From positions 545,416 to 609,415 of the forward strand of contig CAJNDS010002162.1 in NCBI GenBank assembly GCA_905221605.1: a stretch of 64,000 nt of DNA, written 5' to 3'. The position numbers and the translations under genes were made by a program. The notes under the pieces are model-generated. The model saw nothing but the letters and a program-made list of their open reading frames with translations. It had not been told where the DNA came from and did no database searches. The DNA is from Symbiodinium natans. Its lineage: Eukaryota > Sar > Dinophyceae > Suessiales > Symbiodiniaceae. This document shows, piece by piece, positions 1 to 9,108 of the stretch; within the stretch, counting starts at the first letter, position 1, and every line of letters begins with the position of its first letter.

Positions 1-410
1 CGTGGACCTGCTTTAGGCAACTGTCAGTTGCAGAGCTTGAGGGGCTTCACGCGCTTCAAGAGACTTTCAAAGTCAACTGTTAGCGCCTTGGGGGTTGCTC
101 GGGTTCTTCGAAATGCTCCTGAGGTGTGGCATCTGCCGCATCCGCCGCATCTGCCACGTTCGCCCAGAGTGCACAGCCATCTCCTCCATGGTTGTGTCCG
201 TGGTGTCCTTAGGGACTTGCCATCTGTCACGAGTGCATGGCCATCTCTTCCATGGTGGCGCCGGTGTACATGCCGGTACCAGAAAACCCTTTTCAGAGCC
301 GGATGTGTCTTGCTGCATGTGCTGATGCTCTTGCCTGCATTTCATGGGACACGCTGTCTATCAACGAGCCAAGGTTTCAGCTGCTTGCGAAAGACAAAAA
401 GCACCATCAC
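1..410. other. Flank left of YR-1, no gene seen
   Basis: No coding sequence can be supported on either strand; the open frames are short and overlap on both strands. A degenerate direct repeat with core CCATCTCYTCCATGGT lies near 176-192 and 240-256. The end of the YR retroelement begins abruptly at 411. Confidence 0.5.
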
Positions 411-695
411 GTCTTTAGGATTTACAAAACTGTCGACATCTGAATGTATAAAGGAAGAGGTTCATAAAGAATAGACAGTATGTAAAAATTGCGAACCCTT
501 CCCAACACGCTCAGATTCCAATCCTTTTGCGTCACTGCGAGTTGCCTCGGATCAGGGGAACTTTCAAAAGGTAAGGCTGGGCACAAGGGCTCATGGGACA
601 TAAAGCTCCCTGCCCTTCGACGGACCCTGCCAAAGAGTCCAGGGACCATACGGAGATTGTACTCACTGCCCTCAACGGACCCGTCATCTCCCCCC
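411..695 (-). repeat. Split direct repeat B2 (outer 3' end of YR-1)
   Basis: 285 bp starting GTCTTTAGGATTTACAAAAC, virtually identical to B1 at 1062-1346. Its outer edge at 411 is where similarity to the internal copy begins, so it marks the element end. Confidence 0.85.
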
Positions 696-707
696 GGGTG
701 GGTGGGT

Positions 708-1061
708 GGGAAAAATTGACAAATGTGCTCAAGAGTTCGCTAAAGAACGGCCTGCAAATGTGATAATGAAGCACATGTGCCATGTATGCAAACGACCACG
801 AACCTCTGTTTGAGCAGGGCTGAGCGCGGCACAAGCACTTTGCATTTTGCACAAGAGAAGAATTCAAGCAGCTGTGCCTACTGCGAAGCCCCGAAAAACC
901 ACATGAAAAACGTCTGCATAAATCATGCCCATGCAAGATCTGCAAACACACGTGGTAGAAAACTCAGAAACTTTAAAGACAGTTTTGCGTTGCCCCTTCT
1001 TCAAAAGGGGGAAGGGGCACCTATAAATCAAAGACCACTCTATCCGCAAGCGGAGCGCGTA
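708..1061 (-). repeat. Split direct repeat A2 of YR-1
   Basis: About 354 bp, matching A1 at 9094-9448 except for a one-base length difference near 1008 and isolated substitutions. It ends GCGCGTA and abuts B1 directly, which is the internal junction expected of split-repeat elements. A 12-bp GGGT run (696-707) separates it from B2. Confidence 0.85.
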
Positions 1062-1346
1062 GTCTTTAGGATTTACAAAACTGTCGACATCTGAATGTAT
1101 AAAGGAAGAGGTTCATAAAGAATAGACAGTATGTAAAAATTGCGAACCCTTCCCAACACGCTCAGATTCCAATCCTTTTGCGTCACTGCGAGTTGCCTCG
1201 GATCAGGGGAACTTTCAAAAGGTAAGGCTGGGCACAAGGGCTCATGGGACATAAAGCTCCCTGCCCTTCGACGGACCCTGCCAAAGAGTCCAGGGACCAT
1301 ACGGAGATTGTACTCACTGCCCTCAACGGACCCGTCATCTCCCCCC
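1062..1346 (-). repeat. Split direct repeat B1 of YR-1
   Basis: 285-bp copy of B2, immediately downstream (minus strand) of the Pol stop at 1361. It probably forms the 3' untranslated region and the template used to regenerate the other repeat during circle formation. Confidence 0.85.
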
Positions 1347-1360
1347 TCAAACGTCCGGGC

Positions 1361-4300
1361 TCAAAGGAAAGGCAGTGTCCAAAGGTTTCCGCTCGAGGAC
1401 GAGAGGAGGTCCCAGGGAAGGTCGCTCAGGTCCATGCACTCATCTGCTAGAAGCTGCGCAGCCTGAGAGAAGTCGACGACCTGACCTCCAATCATCTGCG
1501 CTGCCAACGCAGCTTCCCCCCTGCTAGGGAGGTCGGCCACGTTGCTTGCAGAAGGAACGCGCTCAATCCAAGACACGATGCCGTCAGCCGACTCGCTGGC
1601 GTAGAAGAGGCATGCCAAGTTCAGTAGAGAACGAGAGGGGCTGCTGGCCTTAATGCAAGTGTACCTGGCGGCGTCATTGTCCACGTAAAAGATGCACCTC
1701 TTCCCGGCCAGTTCCGAGGCGCAGGCCCGCCTCGAGAGAACCAGCGCGTAGGCCTCCGCCTGAGAGATGACCTGCTCGATGCCCTCTGCCAGCCAGAAGT
1801 CCACAAGCTTGGGCGGGATCTCGCCCGCTGCCACCCATCTTCTATTGGAGCTCTGGTCCAGCAGAACTATCCCCCAGCGGGCGACGCCTTTCTCGTAGGA
1901 CGCGTCAGTGAAGATGGAGACCGGGCTCCCCTGCGCCCGGAGTGAGAAGGTCCTCGGACGTGCATCAGAGAGTGTCTTCAGGATGAAGCGCCCCAGCGAT
2001 TTCACCTCTTCCACGGAGGGAGAGCGGTTCATGTAGCAGATGTTGGCCAGGGCCCTGCAGGCTATCTTCATGGCTCGTCCAGCCGCGAAGCCCACCATGA
2101 AGTTCAGTTGGCCGTGCAGGGAGGCTGCTTCCCTGCGAGTGACGCAGCCTGAGGATGCCATCCTTGAAGCCTGGGCTCGGATCTTCTCAACGCGGCTAGG
2201 CTTGTTTGCCAAGGCCACCTGACCAGCGAGAAGCTCCCCAACACTGAGTCGCATGCCAAGCAGGTCAAAGGTCTCTTCAAAGGGGCGGCCCTTGTCATCA
2301 CCCACTGCGTACGACCAACCCAGGGCGTCCAGAAGGCACTCGATGGCGAGGGAGCCCATCCTTGCAGTGGGGGCCGGCTCAAGCAAAGGGAAGTCGTCAA
2401 AATAGACCCCGCCGATCATGCCGGCGAGATGCAGGGCCAGGTGCAGCAACGACCTAGAAACCCTATTGAAACCGTAAACCGCCGCGCAGCATCCGAAGGG
2501 GAGGCTCCTGGAGATGAAGTATTTCCACGAGCCCGACCCAGGTTCCCAAACCATCAAGACTGCGAAGACGAGGTCTTTGGCCATAACCGGGATCTGCTTA
2601 TAGGCCTTTTCCAGGTCCAAGCAACGCCCCAGCCACTTGACCCTCCCCAGAAGATCACCATGTGTACGCCCCACGAGCGTCGAGCCATCCGACAGCCCTA
2701 CCCTGGTGAAGCCGTCGTCATGAGCAGCGTTCGCCACGAAACAGCAGAGGTTGACTAGGTAGTCGACGTCATGCAACTGAAGTAGGTCCACAGCATGGTA
2801 GGCCGTGTTAACCCCGCTCTCTTTGTAGTCATCTATGGGCCTGCATTTCTCAGAATCCCCGGAGCCCTGGCGAACACCAAAACGCCTGCTGCAGCAAACC
2901 TCTTCTGCGCCCAGGGTTGCCTTGACGTCTTCGAGGGACTCGTAGGGGCCAATGAGGTAGCCTTTCTCCACCTCCTTCTCAGTGGCCAGCCAGACCTTGT
3001 GCAGGAGATCAGCATCATCTCCCACAGCCCCTTTTCCCGAAAGCATCTTGTTCCGCCAAACTGAGGAAGCGAGGAGGTCCTCCCTAGTGCAAGTTGCGGG
3101 GATCTCTTTCCAGTCGTAGAGCGGCGACTTCGTTGGCCTTCCTATCAAGGGGACCCCCTCCATGAGCTCCTGGGCGTCCAGGTCGGGGAAGCCTGTCTCC
3201 ACGAGCAGCTTGCGCCAAAGAAGGATGTTCTTGCCCTTTAGGACCGCCTGGGCATGTGGAGGAAGTGAAGCCTGGTAGCGCCGCTCCTCCACCGCCAGCT
3301 CCTTTTTCATGGCGGCCAGACGTTTCTGCATAGACAGCCTCTTCCTGGCCGAAGGCATGAAGCCACCAGTGAACAGTTCAAAAATGTTCCTCTTGACCTG
3401 GTCGTCTATGGAGTCAGATGCATCAAAGGGGTGCGGTACCTGACAGGCCTTGGCCACAAACTCCTGCTTGGTATGCAGGACTGCAAAAGTTGAGCGGCTC
3501 CCGTCTCCTCCCCCCTCAGAAGAGAGCTCGCGAAACTCACCCTCAAGGGGGCGAACATGAGTGAAAAACTTGTACTCGGGCACCAGCGGAGGACGGCGGC
3601 GGGGCTGGCGGAGTAGAGGCCGCCTGGGGGCTGGTGCAGGCAGGCTCAGGCGGGCCCCAAGAAGAGAGACATACTGCAAGCACAGCTCAGCGGGATACTC
3701 GGCCTCCAGAGCGGTCTCAAACTGCCAGCCCCCCGCCTTGCGGTAGATCTGAAAGGGTGCATGTGTGTGCCGACCGTCACAGGGAGCCACGAGCCCTCTC
3801 AGTTCAGATGCGGAGGTGAGAAAGCGAGAAGCCTTTTTTCGATGGCCACCCCACATACACTGGTCAAAGTCAACATGGAACAAGCTTGCATACCAGCTCT
3901 GAAAAGCACGCTTCCCGGTCTGCCGAACAAACAAGGCGAGAACACTCCACATCCAGGAGTTCACCGGATTCTCTATGGTCACGGTCCAGCCTTTGGCATA
4001 TGCGTCCAGCAGCAGGGAAACAACGAAGCGGCAGAGTTCATTTGCCGCGTCAACTTTGGCTTGCTCGGCAGAGGAAAGGCCGGGAAGGCCCAGCAAGTAT
4101 GTAGCATCGCGCAAGGGGCGAGGCTGCGGTGCGCCGGATCGCAAAAGATGAGCTGGGAGCTTGATCTCTCGAGCGCGGCTGCCAGTTCCGCACGGGAGGC
4201 CAAGGTGAATGCCCAAAAGGCGCCCAGAGAGAAGGCGCTCACGCAAAAGGCGCTGACAAAGGGGCACGGTGAGGTCGAGCGTCCAGACAGGATGCAAAGG

Positions 4301-5260
4301 CCGGTGCTGATTTCGGGGGCCGTCCACCGCCAACGCGGGCACACCAGCGGCTGCGAAAGTAGAGCTGAGACGAGCGCAACCAGCAAACAGCTCAACAAAC
4401 GTCGGAGCTGCCAAGTTGCCCCCAGGCGGCTCCGGAGGGAAGGCGGCAACGCCGGGTGGGTCGGGGCCCGCGGGCAAGCAGGCCGCAGCGGGGGTGCACG
4501 GAGGGGAGGAGCTCGAGGGCGCGGGTGTGGCTGCTGAGGAGCCCGCGGACCAAGAGGTCGCAGCGGGGGTGCACATGGGGACTATACCCGGGGGAGGGGG
4601 CCTAAACCGAAAGGGAGGCGGCACCTCAGTTGGCGGCTCGGAGCAGGGGCGGCCAGAGGACTCCAAGTGACTGTTGTCAACGCCAGGGGAAGGGACCCTA
4701 AACCCCAAAGAACTAAGGGTCAAGGCTTCTGCTTTGGGCAGGCAATCGGAGCCACGCAGGCTGAAGGCAACGACGACCACGCGTGAGCCGGTCCATGGAC
4801 ATGTGCAATGAAGGCGCTCACGGGCGTTGAAGTAGACGCCCTGGGCCGTCACATCGAGCAAAATGCCCGACTTCGAGGATGCGGGATCAGCCTGAATCCA
4901 AACTTGGCCCCCTTCGAAGGCCGAAATGGCCACCGCGAAGTTCAAAGTAGCCCTTAAATTATTCTTATCCCGATGCAGCTCAGTACGCAGGTTCTGGAAA
5001 ATTGCAATGTTGCTAAACACAAACTCCGGAGGAGTCTTTTCACAAATAAAAGAGCAAAATGTTCTAATTGCCTCTGGATACAAGGAGCACGAGCGACGCA
5101 GACCAGTTAACGCACCATGCACATACGCCCCCGCCTGGAAAACACGGCTCTGATCGGTGGAGCCGCTGCGAGGGGCCTCCTCACCCGGCAAAGAGTGGAA
5201 GACCTGGAGAAGGTGGGCCAAAGTCAGCGAAGTGCCTGTATCCGAGCTCGTGAGGGCTAG
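1361..5260 (-). CDS. YR-1 Pol: TET/JBP-like dioxygenase + C5-methyltransferase-like + RT + RNase H
   Basis: About 1,300 residues with no ATG near its start: the frame opens directly after the Gag UGA (5261-5263) in the same frame, so it is probably made by read-through. Counting from 5221: residues 30-155 carry an Fe(II)/2OG dioxygenase pattern, HRDKNN (H83, D85), FEGGQVWI, then H138 and R147 in LHCTCPWTGSR, the spacing seen in TET/JBP enzymes. After a proline-rich linker, 275-430 resemble a C5-cytosine methyltransferase: ELFAG near 277 (SAM loop), PCGT at 343-346 with C344 as candidate nucleophile, ENP at 417-419. RT follows, with D869 in CLDLEKAY and YFDDF at 940-944. RNase H has D1106, E1156, D1181 and D1230, all four catalytic acids. 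RT and RNase H are secure; the two DNA-modification assignments rest on motifs alone. Confidence 0.85.
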   Translation of the reverse strand, partial: LALTSSDTGTSLTLAHLLQVFHSLPGEEAPRSGSTDQSRVFQAGAYVHGALTGLRRSCSLYPEAIRTFCSFICEKTPPEFVFSNIAIFQNLRTELHRDKNNLRATLNFAVAISAFEGGQVWIQADPASSKSGILLDVTAQGVYFNARERLHCTCPWTGSRVVVVAFSLRGSDCLPKAEALTLSSLGFRVPSPGVDNSHLESSGRPCSEPPTEVPPPFRFRPPPPGIVPMCTPAATSWSAGSSAATPAPSSSSPPCTPAAACLPAGPDPPGVAAFPPEPPGGNLAAPTFVELFAGCARLSSTFAAAGVPALAVDGPRNQHRPLHPVWTLDLTVPLCQRLLRERLLSGRLLGIHLGLPCGTGSRAREIKLPAHLLRSGAPQPRPLRDATYLLGLPGLSSAEQAKVDAANELCRFVVSLLLDAYAKGWTVTIENPVNSWMWSVLALFVRQTGKRAFQSWYASLFHVDFDQCMWGGHRKKASRFLTSASELRGLVAPCDGRHTHAPFQIYRKAGGWQFETALEAEYPAELCLQYVSLLGARLSLPAPAPRRPLLRQPRRRPPLVPEYKFFTHVRPLEGEFRELSSEGGGDGSRSTFAVLHTKQEFVAKACQVPHPFDASDSIDDQVKRNIFELFTGGFMPSARKRLSMQKRLAAMKKELAVEERRYQASLPPHAQAVLKGKNILLWRKLLVETGFPDLDAQELMEGVPLIGRPTKSPLYDWKEIPATCTREDLLASSVWRNKMLSGKGAVGDDADLLHKVWLATEKEVEKGYLIGPYESLEDVKATLGAEEVCCSRRFGVRQGSGDSEKCRPIDDYKESGVNTAYHAVDLLQLHDVDYLVNLCCFVANAAHDDGFTRVGLSDGSTLVGRTHGDLLGRVKWLGRCLDLEKAYKQIPVMAKDLVFAVLMVWEPGSGSWKYFISRSLPFGCCAAVYGFNRVSRSLLHLALHLAGMIGGVYFDDFPLLEPAPTARMGSLAIECLLDALGWSYAVGDDKGRPFEETFDLLGMRLSVGELLAGQVALANKPSRVEKIRAQASRMASSGCVTRREAASLHGQLNFMVGFAAGRAMKIACRALANICYMNRSPSVEEVKSLGRFILKTLSDARPRTFSLRAQGSPVSIFTDASYEKGVARWGIVLLDQSSNRRWVAAGEIPPKLVDFWLAEGIEQVISQAEAYALVLSRRACASELAGKRCIFYVDNDAARYTCIKASSPSRSLLNLACLFYASESADGIVSWIERVPSASNVADLPSRGEAALAAQMIGGQVVDFSQAAQLLADECMDLSDLPWDLLSSSSGNLWTLPFL

Positions 5261-5263
5261 TCA
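5258..5263 (-). promoter_or_regulatory. Gag-Pol in-frame UGA (UGA-CUA), predicted read-through site
   Basis: The Gag stop TGA (5263-5261) is followed by CTA and the frame stays open for 1,299 codons into Pol with no frame change. UGA-CUA is the classic permissive read-through context. YR-2 has a single in-frame UGA at the same place (46465-46463). Confidence 0.7.
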
Positions 5264-6466
5264 GTTTGCCAGCGGGCAGGCAGCGTAGGAATGCGGCGCG
5301 AAACACTTCCAGCAGACGTGCAGGCCTCGACGGCAGCGTTTGCCTGGTTTAGCAAACTTGCAGCCCTTGCAGTTAAACCCGAAGCACACAGGCTTGCCCT
5401 CATGTTGAGAAGAACAGCCCGGCGGCAGCTCGAAGGGGGTGGAGGGACCTTTGCCACCCCCACCCGAGGTCTGGGCCCCCTTGCCCTTGGGAGGCTGCCC
5501 CTTCTTGCCACCAGCGGCACGGTCGGAGCGACCCTCAGGCGGCTCGTAGGGCTGGAAGCGGGCCGATTTCGGAGCCGGGATGAGGCAGAACTGGACCTGG
5601 GGGTGGCTCTTTAGGGCCTCGAGCTGCACCTGCAAAGGCTTAGAGCCATCTGGGCGAGCAGTCAAAGCACCACGAGTCTTCTCAGCTAGCCGGACGAAAA
5701 GCTGTTTGTCGGACTCGCGGACCTGGGCCATTGTGACGTAGAGACAGCCCTGCGGGGGGCTTCGAGTCAGCAAGAAGAAGAGCTCCTCGTGGTACAACTC
5801 CATGGCCGAGAAATCACACAAACGAGCGAGGTCGTACGCCAGAGCGCGCCTCTGAAGGGCCTGGCGGATTTGTAGTTCCCCGCTAAGCGTGCAGGAGCTC
5901 TCCTGCATCTTCTTGGTGAGGCGGAGATTTCCAGCAGCATCGAATTGAAGCCCGAGGTCACTGCGAGAGTGGGTAACCTCATGAGCCCTGCTAGTCAGAC
6001 GCTCCCAGGGGATCCAAGAAAGTTGCTGATCAGCACCCTGCTGGAAAACAAGGTCCACGAGGCGATGAGACGGTTCGGACTCACTCGTGATGCAAACCCC
6101 CACGAGACGCTTCTTCTGCTCCTCCAGCCTCGTGGTCCTCTCGGCTATGGTCAGGCGAATAGGCTCAGCCGAGTCCTGACGCTCAACCTTTTGCTTGAGC
6201 TCACCCATGACGGTTGTGCTAGCCTCGAACCACAAGCGTCGAAGCGGGATGAGCTCCCGCGTAGTGACATCCCGCCGGATGAGATCCCGGACAGCATCAA
6301 TCAGGGGCTTCTCATCAGCTTGGCCGATCTGGTACGGGCTGACGAAAGCCAGCGCACCCAGGGACTTCACATTGGCCTTGATCAACAAGTCTAAGAAGCC
6401 CTTCTCCATGCCAAGCTCGAGGGCCCGGGCCGTGAAGGTCGCCTCGCTGTCAATGGCAGAATTCAT
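5261..6466 (-). CDS. YR-1 Gag-like zinc-finger protein
   Basis: 401 residues. The start MNSAIDSEATF aligns with MSSLLDSEAHF of the YR-2 homologue, supporting this ATG. The body is helical and charged, and the two proteins share a discernible pattern (for example RRLWFEAS against RRLIWEGG). A basic, Gly/Lys-rich stretch precedes a C-terminal cysteine cluster: C-x7-C-x8-C-x4-H, resembling a CCCH finger, then C-x2-C-x3-H-x4-C, resembling a retroviral zinc knuckle. This suggests RNA binding and particle assembly. The last residues PLAN are followed by the UGA leading into Pol. Calling it Gag is inference from position and the zinc cluster; there is no recognisable capsid signature. Confidence 0.7.
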   Translation of the reverse strand: MNSAIDSEATFTARALELGMEKGFLDLLIKANVKSLGALAFVSPYQIGQADEKPLIDAVRDLIRRDVTTRELIPLRRLWFEASTTVMGELKQKVERQDSAEPIRLTIAERTTRLEEQKKRLVGVCITSESEPSHRLVDLVFQQGADQQLSWIPWERLTSRAHEVTHSRSDLGLQFDAAGNLRLTKKMQESSCTLSGELQIRQALQRRALAYDLARLCDFSAMELYHEELFFLLTRSPPQGCLYVTMAQVRESDKQLFVRLAEKTRGALTARPDGSKPLQVQLEALKSHPQVQFCLIPAPKSARFQPYEPPEGRSDRAAGGKKGQPPKGKGAQTSGGGGKGPSTPFELPPGCSSQHEGKPVCFGFNCKGCKFAKPGKRCRRGLHVCWKCFAPHSYAACPLAN

Positions 6467-6866
6467 GGCGAACCAAGAAAGGAACTACCACGCGGGGCAC
6501 AGCTGCAGGCCGGCGCTCACAAGAAACTCAAGCTAGGCATGCTCGAAGACAGGCCTGAGGCTTTACGCTCATGGGCACCAGACGCTCCGCTCCACGCCCG
6601 AAGGTCAGCGGGACTGTGCCAGTATAATTAGATCACACATATGGCAGAAAGTGACCTTCGCCTCTTTAGTCTGCACCACACCGGGCACCAAACGCACCGC
6701 TCCACGCCCGAAGGTCAGCGGGACTGTGCCATGCTTCACATGCAGCAACCCCCCCCCCCCGGCCCAGCTCAACGCCCGAAGGTCAGCTGGGAGGGGGGGG
6801 AATGGAGGCATCCAGCTTCAAGTGGAGTATACTGGAGACAACCACTTTCCGACGAAGCACATCCGG
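6467..6866. repeat. Intergenic spacer between YR and Gag in YR-1
   Basis: No gene. A roughly 32-bp motif with core CGCCCGAAGGTCAGCGGGAC occurs near 6596 and 6707, with a partial third copy near 6773 (CGCCCGAAGGTCAGCTGGG). It also holds a C-run (6749-6758) and a G-run. It may carry trans-splicing or processing signals for the Gag-Pol message, but nothing specific can be named. Confidence 0.55.
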
Positions 6867-8747
6867 TCAGGCCCCCTTTCGGGCTGCACACTGAGCGCAC
6901 ACAGGCAAGTCACAAAGGGGTACACTGACATCAATCGGCGAATAGTTCTGCGAGCAACTCCTACCACAAAGAAAACGATTGCCGTCCAAAACATGCACCA
7001 CACGGGAAAATACGTGCATACGACAATCAGCTGTGGCATCAAGCTCTGCAGCGCTCATGGGCTCACGAGTTGAAATGACCCCTGTGTTCGCGGCCATGTC
7101 CCTCTCATCGAAGTCATCGTCCTCCTCATCGGACTCCGGCACGCCCGGGTCGCCCTGCACCACGTTCTCAGCCAGGGCATCGCCCCCACAATCGGAGGAG
7201 ATGAGCTTGGCTAAGCGCCAGACCTTCGTGTCGTCTGGACGGAAGTGGCCCTTGCAGATTCTCTCCACGAGGCGATGTACAACCCTCATGAGGCGGGTTT
7301 GTTCATCCCGCGCATATGTCAAAGGGGACGCCACGCCTGGATCGACGTGATGCCCTAACAGGCGGCGGTCACTCAGGGGCACTTCAGCTGATTTGGCGGC
7401 CCACGACAGGACTGTCGTCTTGAGGGAGTGGGAGCCAACACCATCATATGGTTGAGATGCAGCAGACAAAAACTCTCTCAAGTATAAGGTCGCCTCGCCC
7501 GTCGACATAGGCCGCTGCAGCCACTCGCCAGTCGCCTCGGAATAAGCCGGAAGTGCAGGATCTAGACCAAAGCCCAGCTTCTCTCTCAGAGCCATCCATT
7601 CGACGGCCCACGGAGCATCTGCGAAAAACTTCCCAAGAGAAGCGAGGGGAAGCAGCTGAGCACGCCGGGAGGCAGCAGTTCCGGTCTTCCATTTTGAGCT
7701 CTCAGCCTCGACCAAGGTGAAGCCCTGCGCCGTTTCAACCTTGAGGACTGCCAGGCAAATTGAGTCCCCAAAGCGGCTGCTGGACCCTACACACAGAAGA
7801 AGGTGGCCAGCGATGATCTTCCAGTGAATGTAGGGCGCCTTGAGGACGACGTATTCCAGGGCTTTGACCTGCTTCACAGTCAAGGGTCGGGCTTGCACCA
7901 GTTTGCGCTTCTTCGAGTACATCCGTTGGGCTGCACCCTTAACCCTTGCTGACAGCGCCCCCAGCGACCTGGGACGGTTCAACTTGAGGGTGTGAAGCGC
8001 AAAGTTCCAAGCCTGGAGAAATGAGGAGCCCGTGGTTGGCTTTCCGTGCTCTTCGAGGTGGAACATGTACTGGTACAGAGCATGCTCCGAGACCTCAAGC
8101 GGGTTCCCGAAGCCACCGTCGATGCAGAAGTTGGCGAAGCGCCACAAGGAACTAGCCCTTTTCACCAGTGTAGAAGTGCTTTTCCCCTCGAAGACATCGG
8201 AAAAGGCTCGCTGTAAGAAACTGTTGTCCCTTAGCAAAGACGCCTCAGCCGCCAACACCTGCCCAACTTGAGTCGCCGAAGGGTCCAGAAGCACCAGCAC
8301 TTGAAGTTTGCGAAGGGCCTCCCATCTCGAGGTGTCCTGGGTGACCAGTAGAGATGCAACACGGAGCCTCCTTTTGGCAAAATCTGGGATTGGCTGATGG
8401 ATCACGAGGGGAGCCTTCTCTGTCCCATGCTTTTCCAGGGGGGATGCAGCGAAGTCCTTTGGTAAGCTGATGCGAGATCTTTTAGCCGGCTCTCCAAAAA
8501 CCCAAGTCAAGGGGCCCCTCTCCCATGGCAAGAGGGGCGGTAAGACTCGGGCTTCTTGAAGGTGTGCGTGCCAAGAGAACTCTGAAACACTGATGGAGGT
8601 GGCATCCAAAACTGCTGGCGTCTCGGCCGCCACCAGTCGCGAATGAAAGTCAGACGGATCAGCCAGAGCATCGCTGAGGGACGCTGGCCCAGTCTCTCCC
8701 CCTTCCGAATGGCCAGGGAGGCCCGAAGCACTAGAGGAAGAAGCCAT
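6867..8747 (-). CDS. YR-1 tyrosine recombinase
   Basis: About 626 residues from the ATG at 8747. The frame is open further upstream, but that part overlaps the coiled-coil ORF in another frame and looks like shadow. Tyrosine-recombinase residues can be followed: R in SSRFGDS, K in SKWKTG, H-x-x-K in HSLKTT (K where most family members have R), H in LGHHVD, and the nucleophile Y in TYARDEQ. It would integrate the circular cDNA. A C-terminal tail holds an acidic stretch and a cysteine cluster (FLCGRSC, then CDLPVCAQC) echoed in the YR-2 enzyme. The start lies 13 bases beyond the stop of the small coiled-coil ORF, as in a translationally linked pair. Confidence 0.85.
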   Translation of the reverse strand: MASSSSASGLPGHSEGGETGPASLSDALADPSDFHSRLVAAETPAVLDATSISVSEFSWHAHLQEARVLPPLLPWERGPLTWVFGEPAKRSRISLPKDFAASPLEKHGTEKAPLVIHQPIPDFAKRRLRVASLLVTQDTSRWEALRKLQVLVLLDPSATQVGQVLAAEASLLRDNSFLQRAFSDVFEGKSTSTLVKRASSLWRFANFCIDGGFGNPLEVSEHALYQYMFHLEEHGKPTTGSSFLQAWNFALHTLKLNRPRSLGALSARVKGAAQRMYSKKRKLVQARPLTVKQVKALEYVVLKAPYIHWKIIAGHLLLCVGSSSRFGDSICLAVLKVETAQGFTLVEAESSKWKTGTAASRRAQLLPLASLGKFFADAPWAVEWMALREKLGFGLDPALPAYSEATGEWLQRPMSTGEATLYLREFLSAASQPYDGVGSHSLKTTVLSWAAKSAEVPLSDRRLLGHHVDPGVASPLTYARDEQTRLMRVVHRLVERICKGHFRPDDTKVWRLAKLISSDCGGDALAENVVQGDPGVPESDEEDDDFDERDMAANTGVISTREPMSAAELDATADCRMHVFSRVVHVLDGNRFLCGRSCSQNYSPIDVSVPLCDLPVCAQCAARKGA

Positions 8748-8760
8748 CAGGGCAGCCTGT

Positions 8761-9108
8761 TCAGAAGCCAGTGGGCAAGCGGTTGATGACAACGCGGAAG
8801 AGCTGTCCCAAGCGACTGATGAAGCCGTGCAAGAAGGCGTTGACGGACGCCAGTCGAGTAGAAACCACTTCCACGTCCTGCTCAAGATCAGCACAGCGAG
8901 ACTGCAGGGCAGCGACAGTTCGCTCGAGATTCTGCACGCGGCGGGCCAGGTCCTCGCGGGCCACACGCTCGCCCTCGATCTCACGTTCCAGCTCGAGGAC
9001 AACGGACTCGACACTGAAAGGTTCAGAGCAGGAAGAAAAGTCGGCGTCCTCGACCGCAACCTCCACAAGAGTGTCCGAGCCGTCGCCCATGGAGGGAAAA
9101 ATTGACAA
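8761..9108 (-). CDS. YR-1 small coiled-coil ORF upstream of the recombinase
   Basis: 115 residues (109 if the second Met at 9090 is used). An acidic N-terminus precedes a long heptad-like helix rich in E, L, R and A (LELEREIEGERVAREDLARR onward) and ends RLPTGF. YR-2 has a homologue at 50650-50937 with the same helix and the end RLRPAGF, also immediately before the recombinase. Conservation of position and tail between diverged elements supports a real gene. Function unknown; oligomerisation or recombinase partnering is a guess. The first codons lie inside repeat A1, so A1 serves as 5' leader. Confidence 0.65.
   Translation of the reverse strand: MSIFPSMGDGSDTLVEVAVEDADFSSCSEPFSVESVVLELEREIEGERVAREDLARRVQNLERTVAALQSRCADLEQDVEVVSTRLASVNAFLHGFISRLGQLFRVVINRLPTGF

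Noticed and set aside
3761-4537. 258-residue plus-strand frame
   Set aside because: Antisense to the Pol methyltransferase and linker region, no motif.
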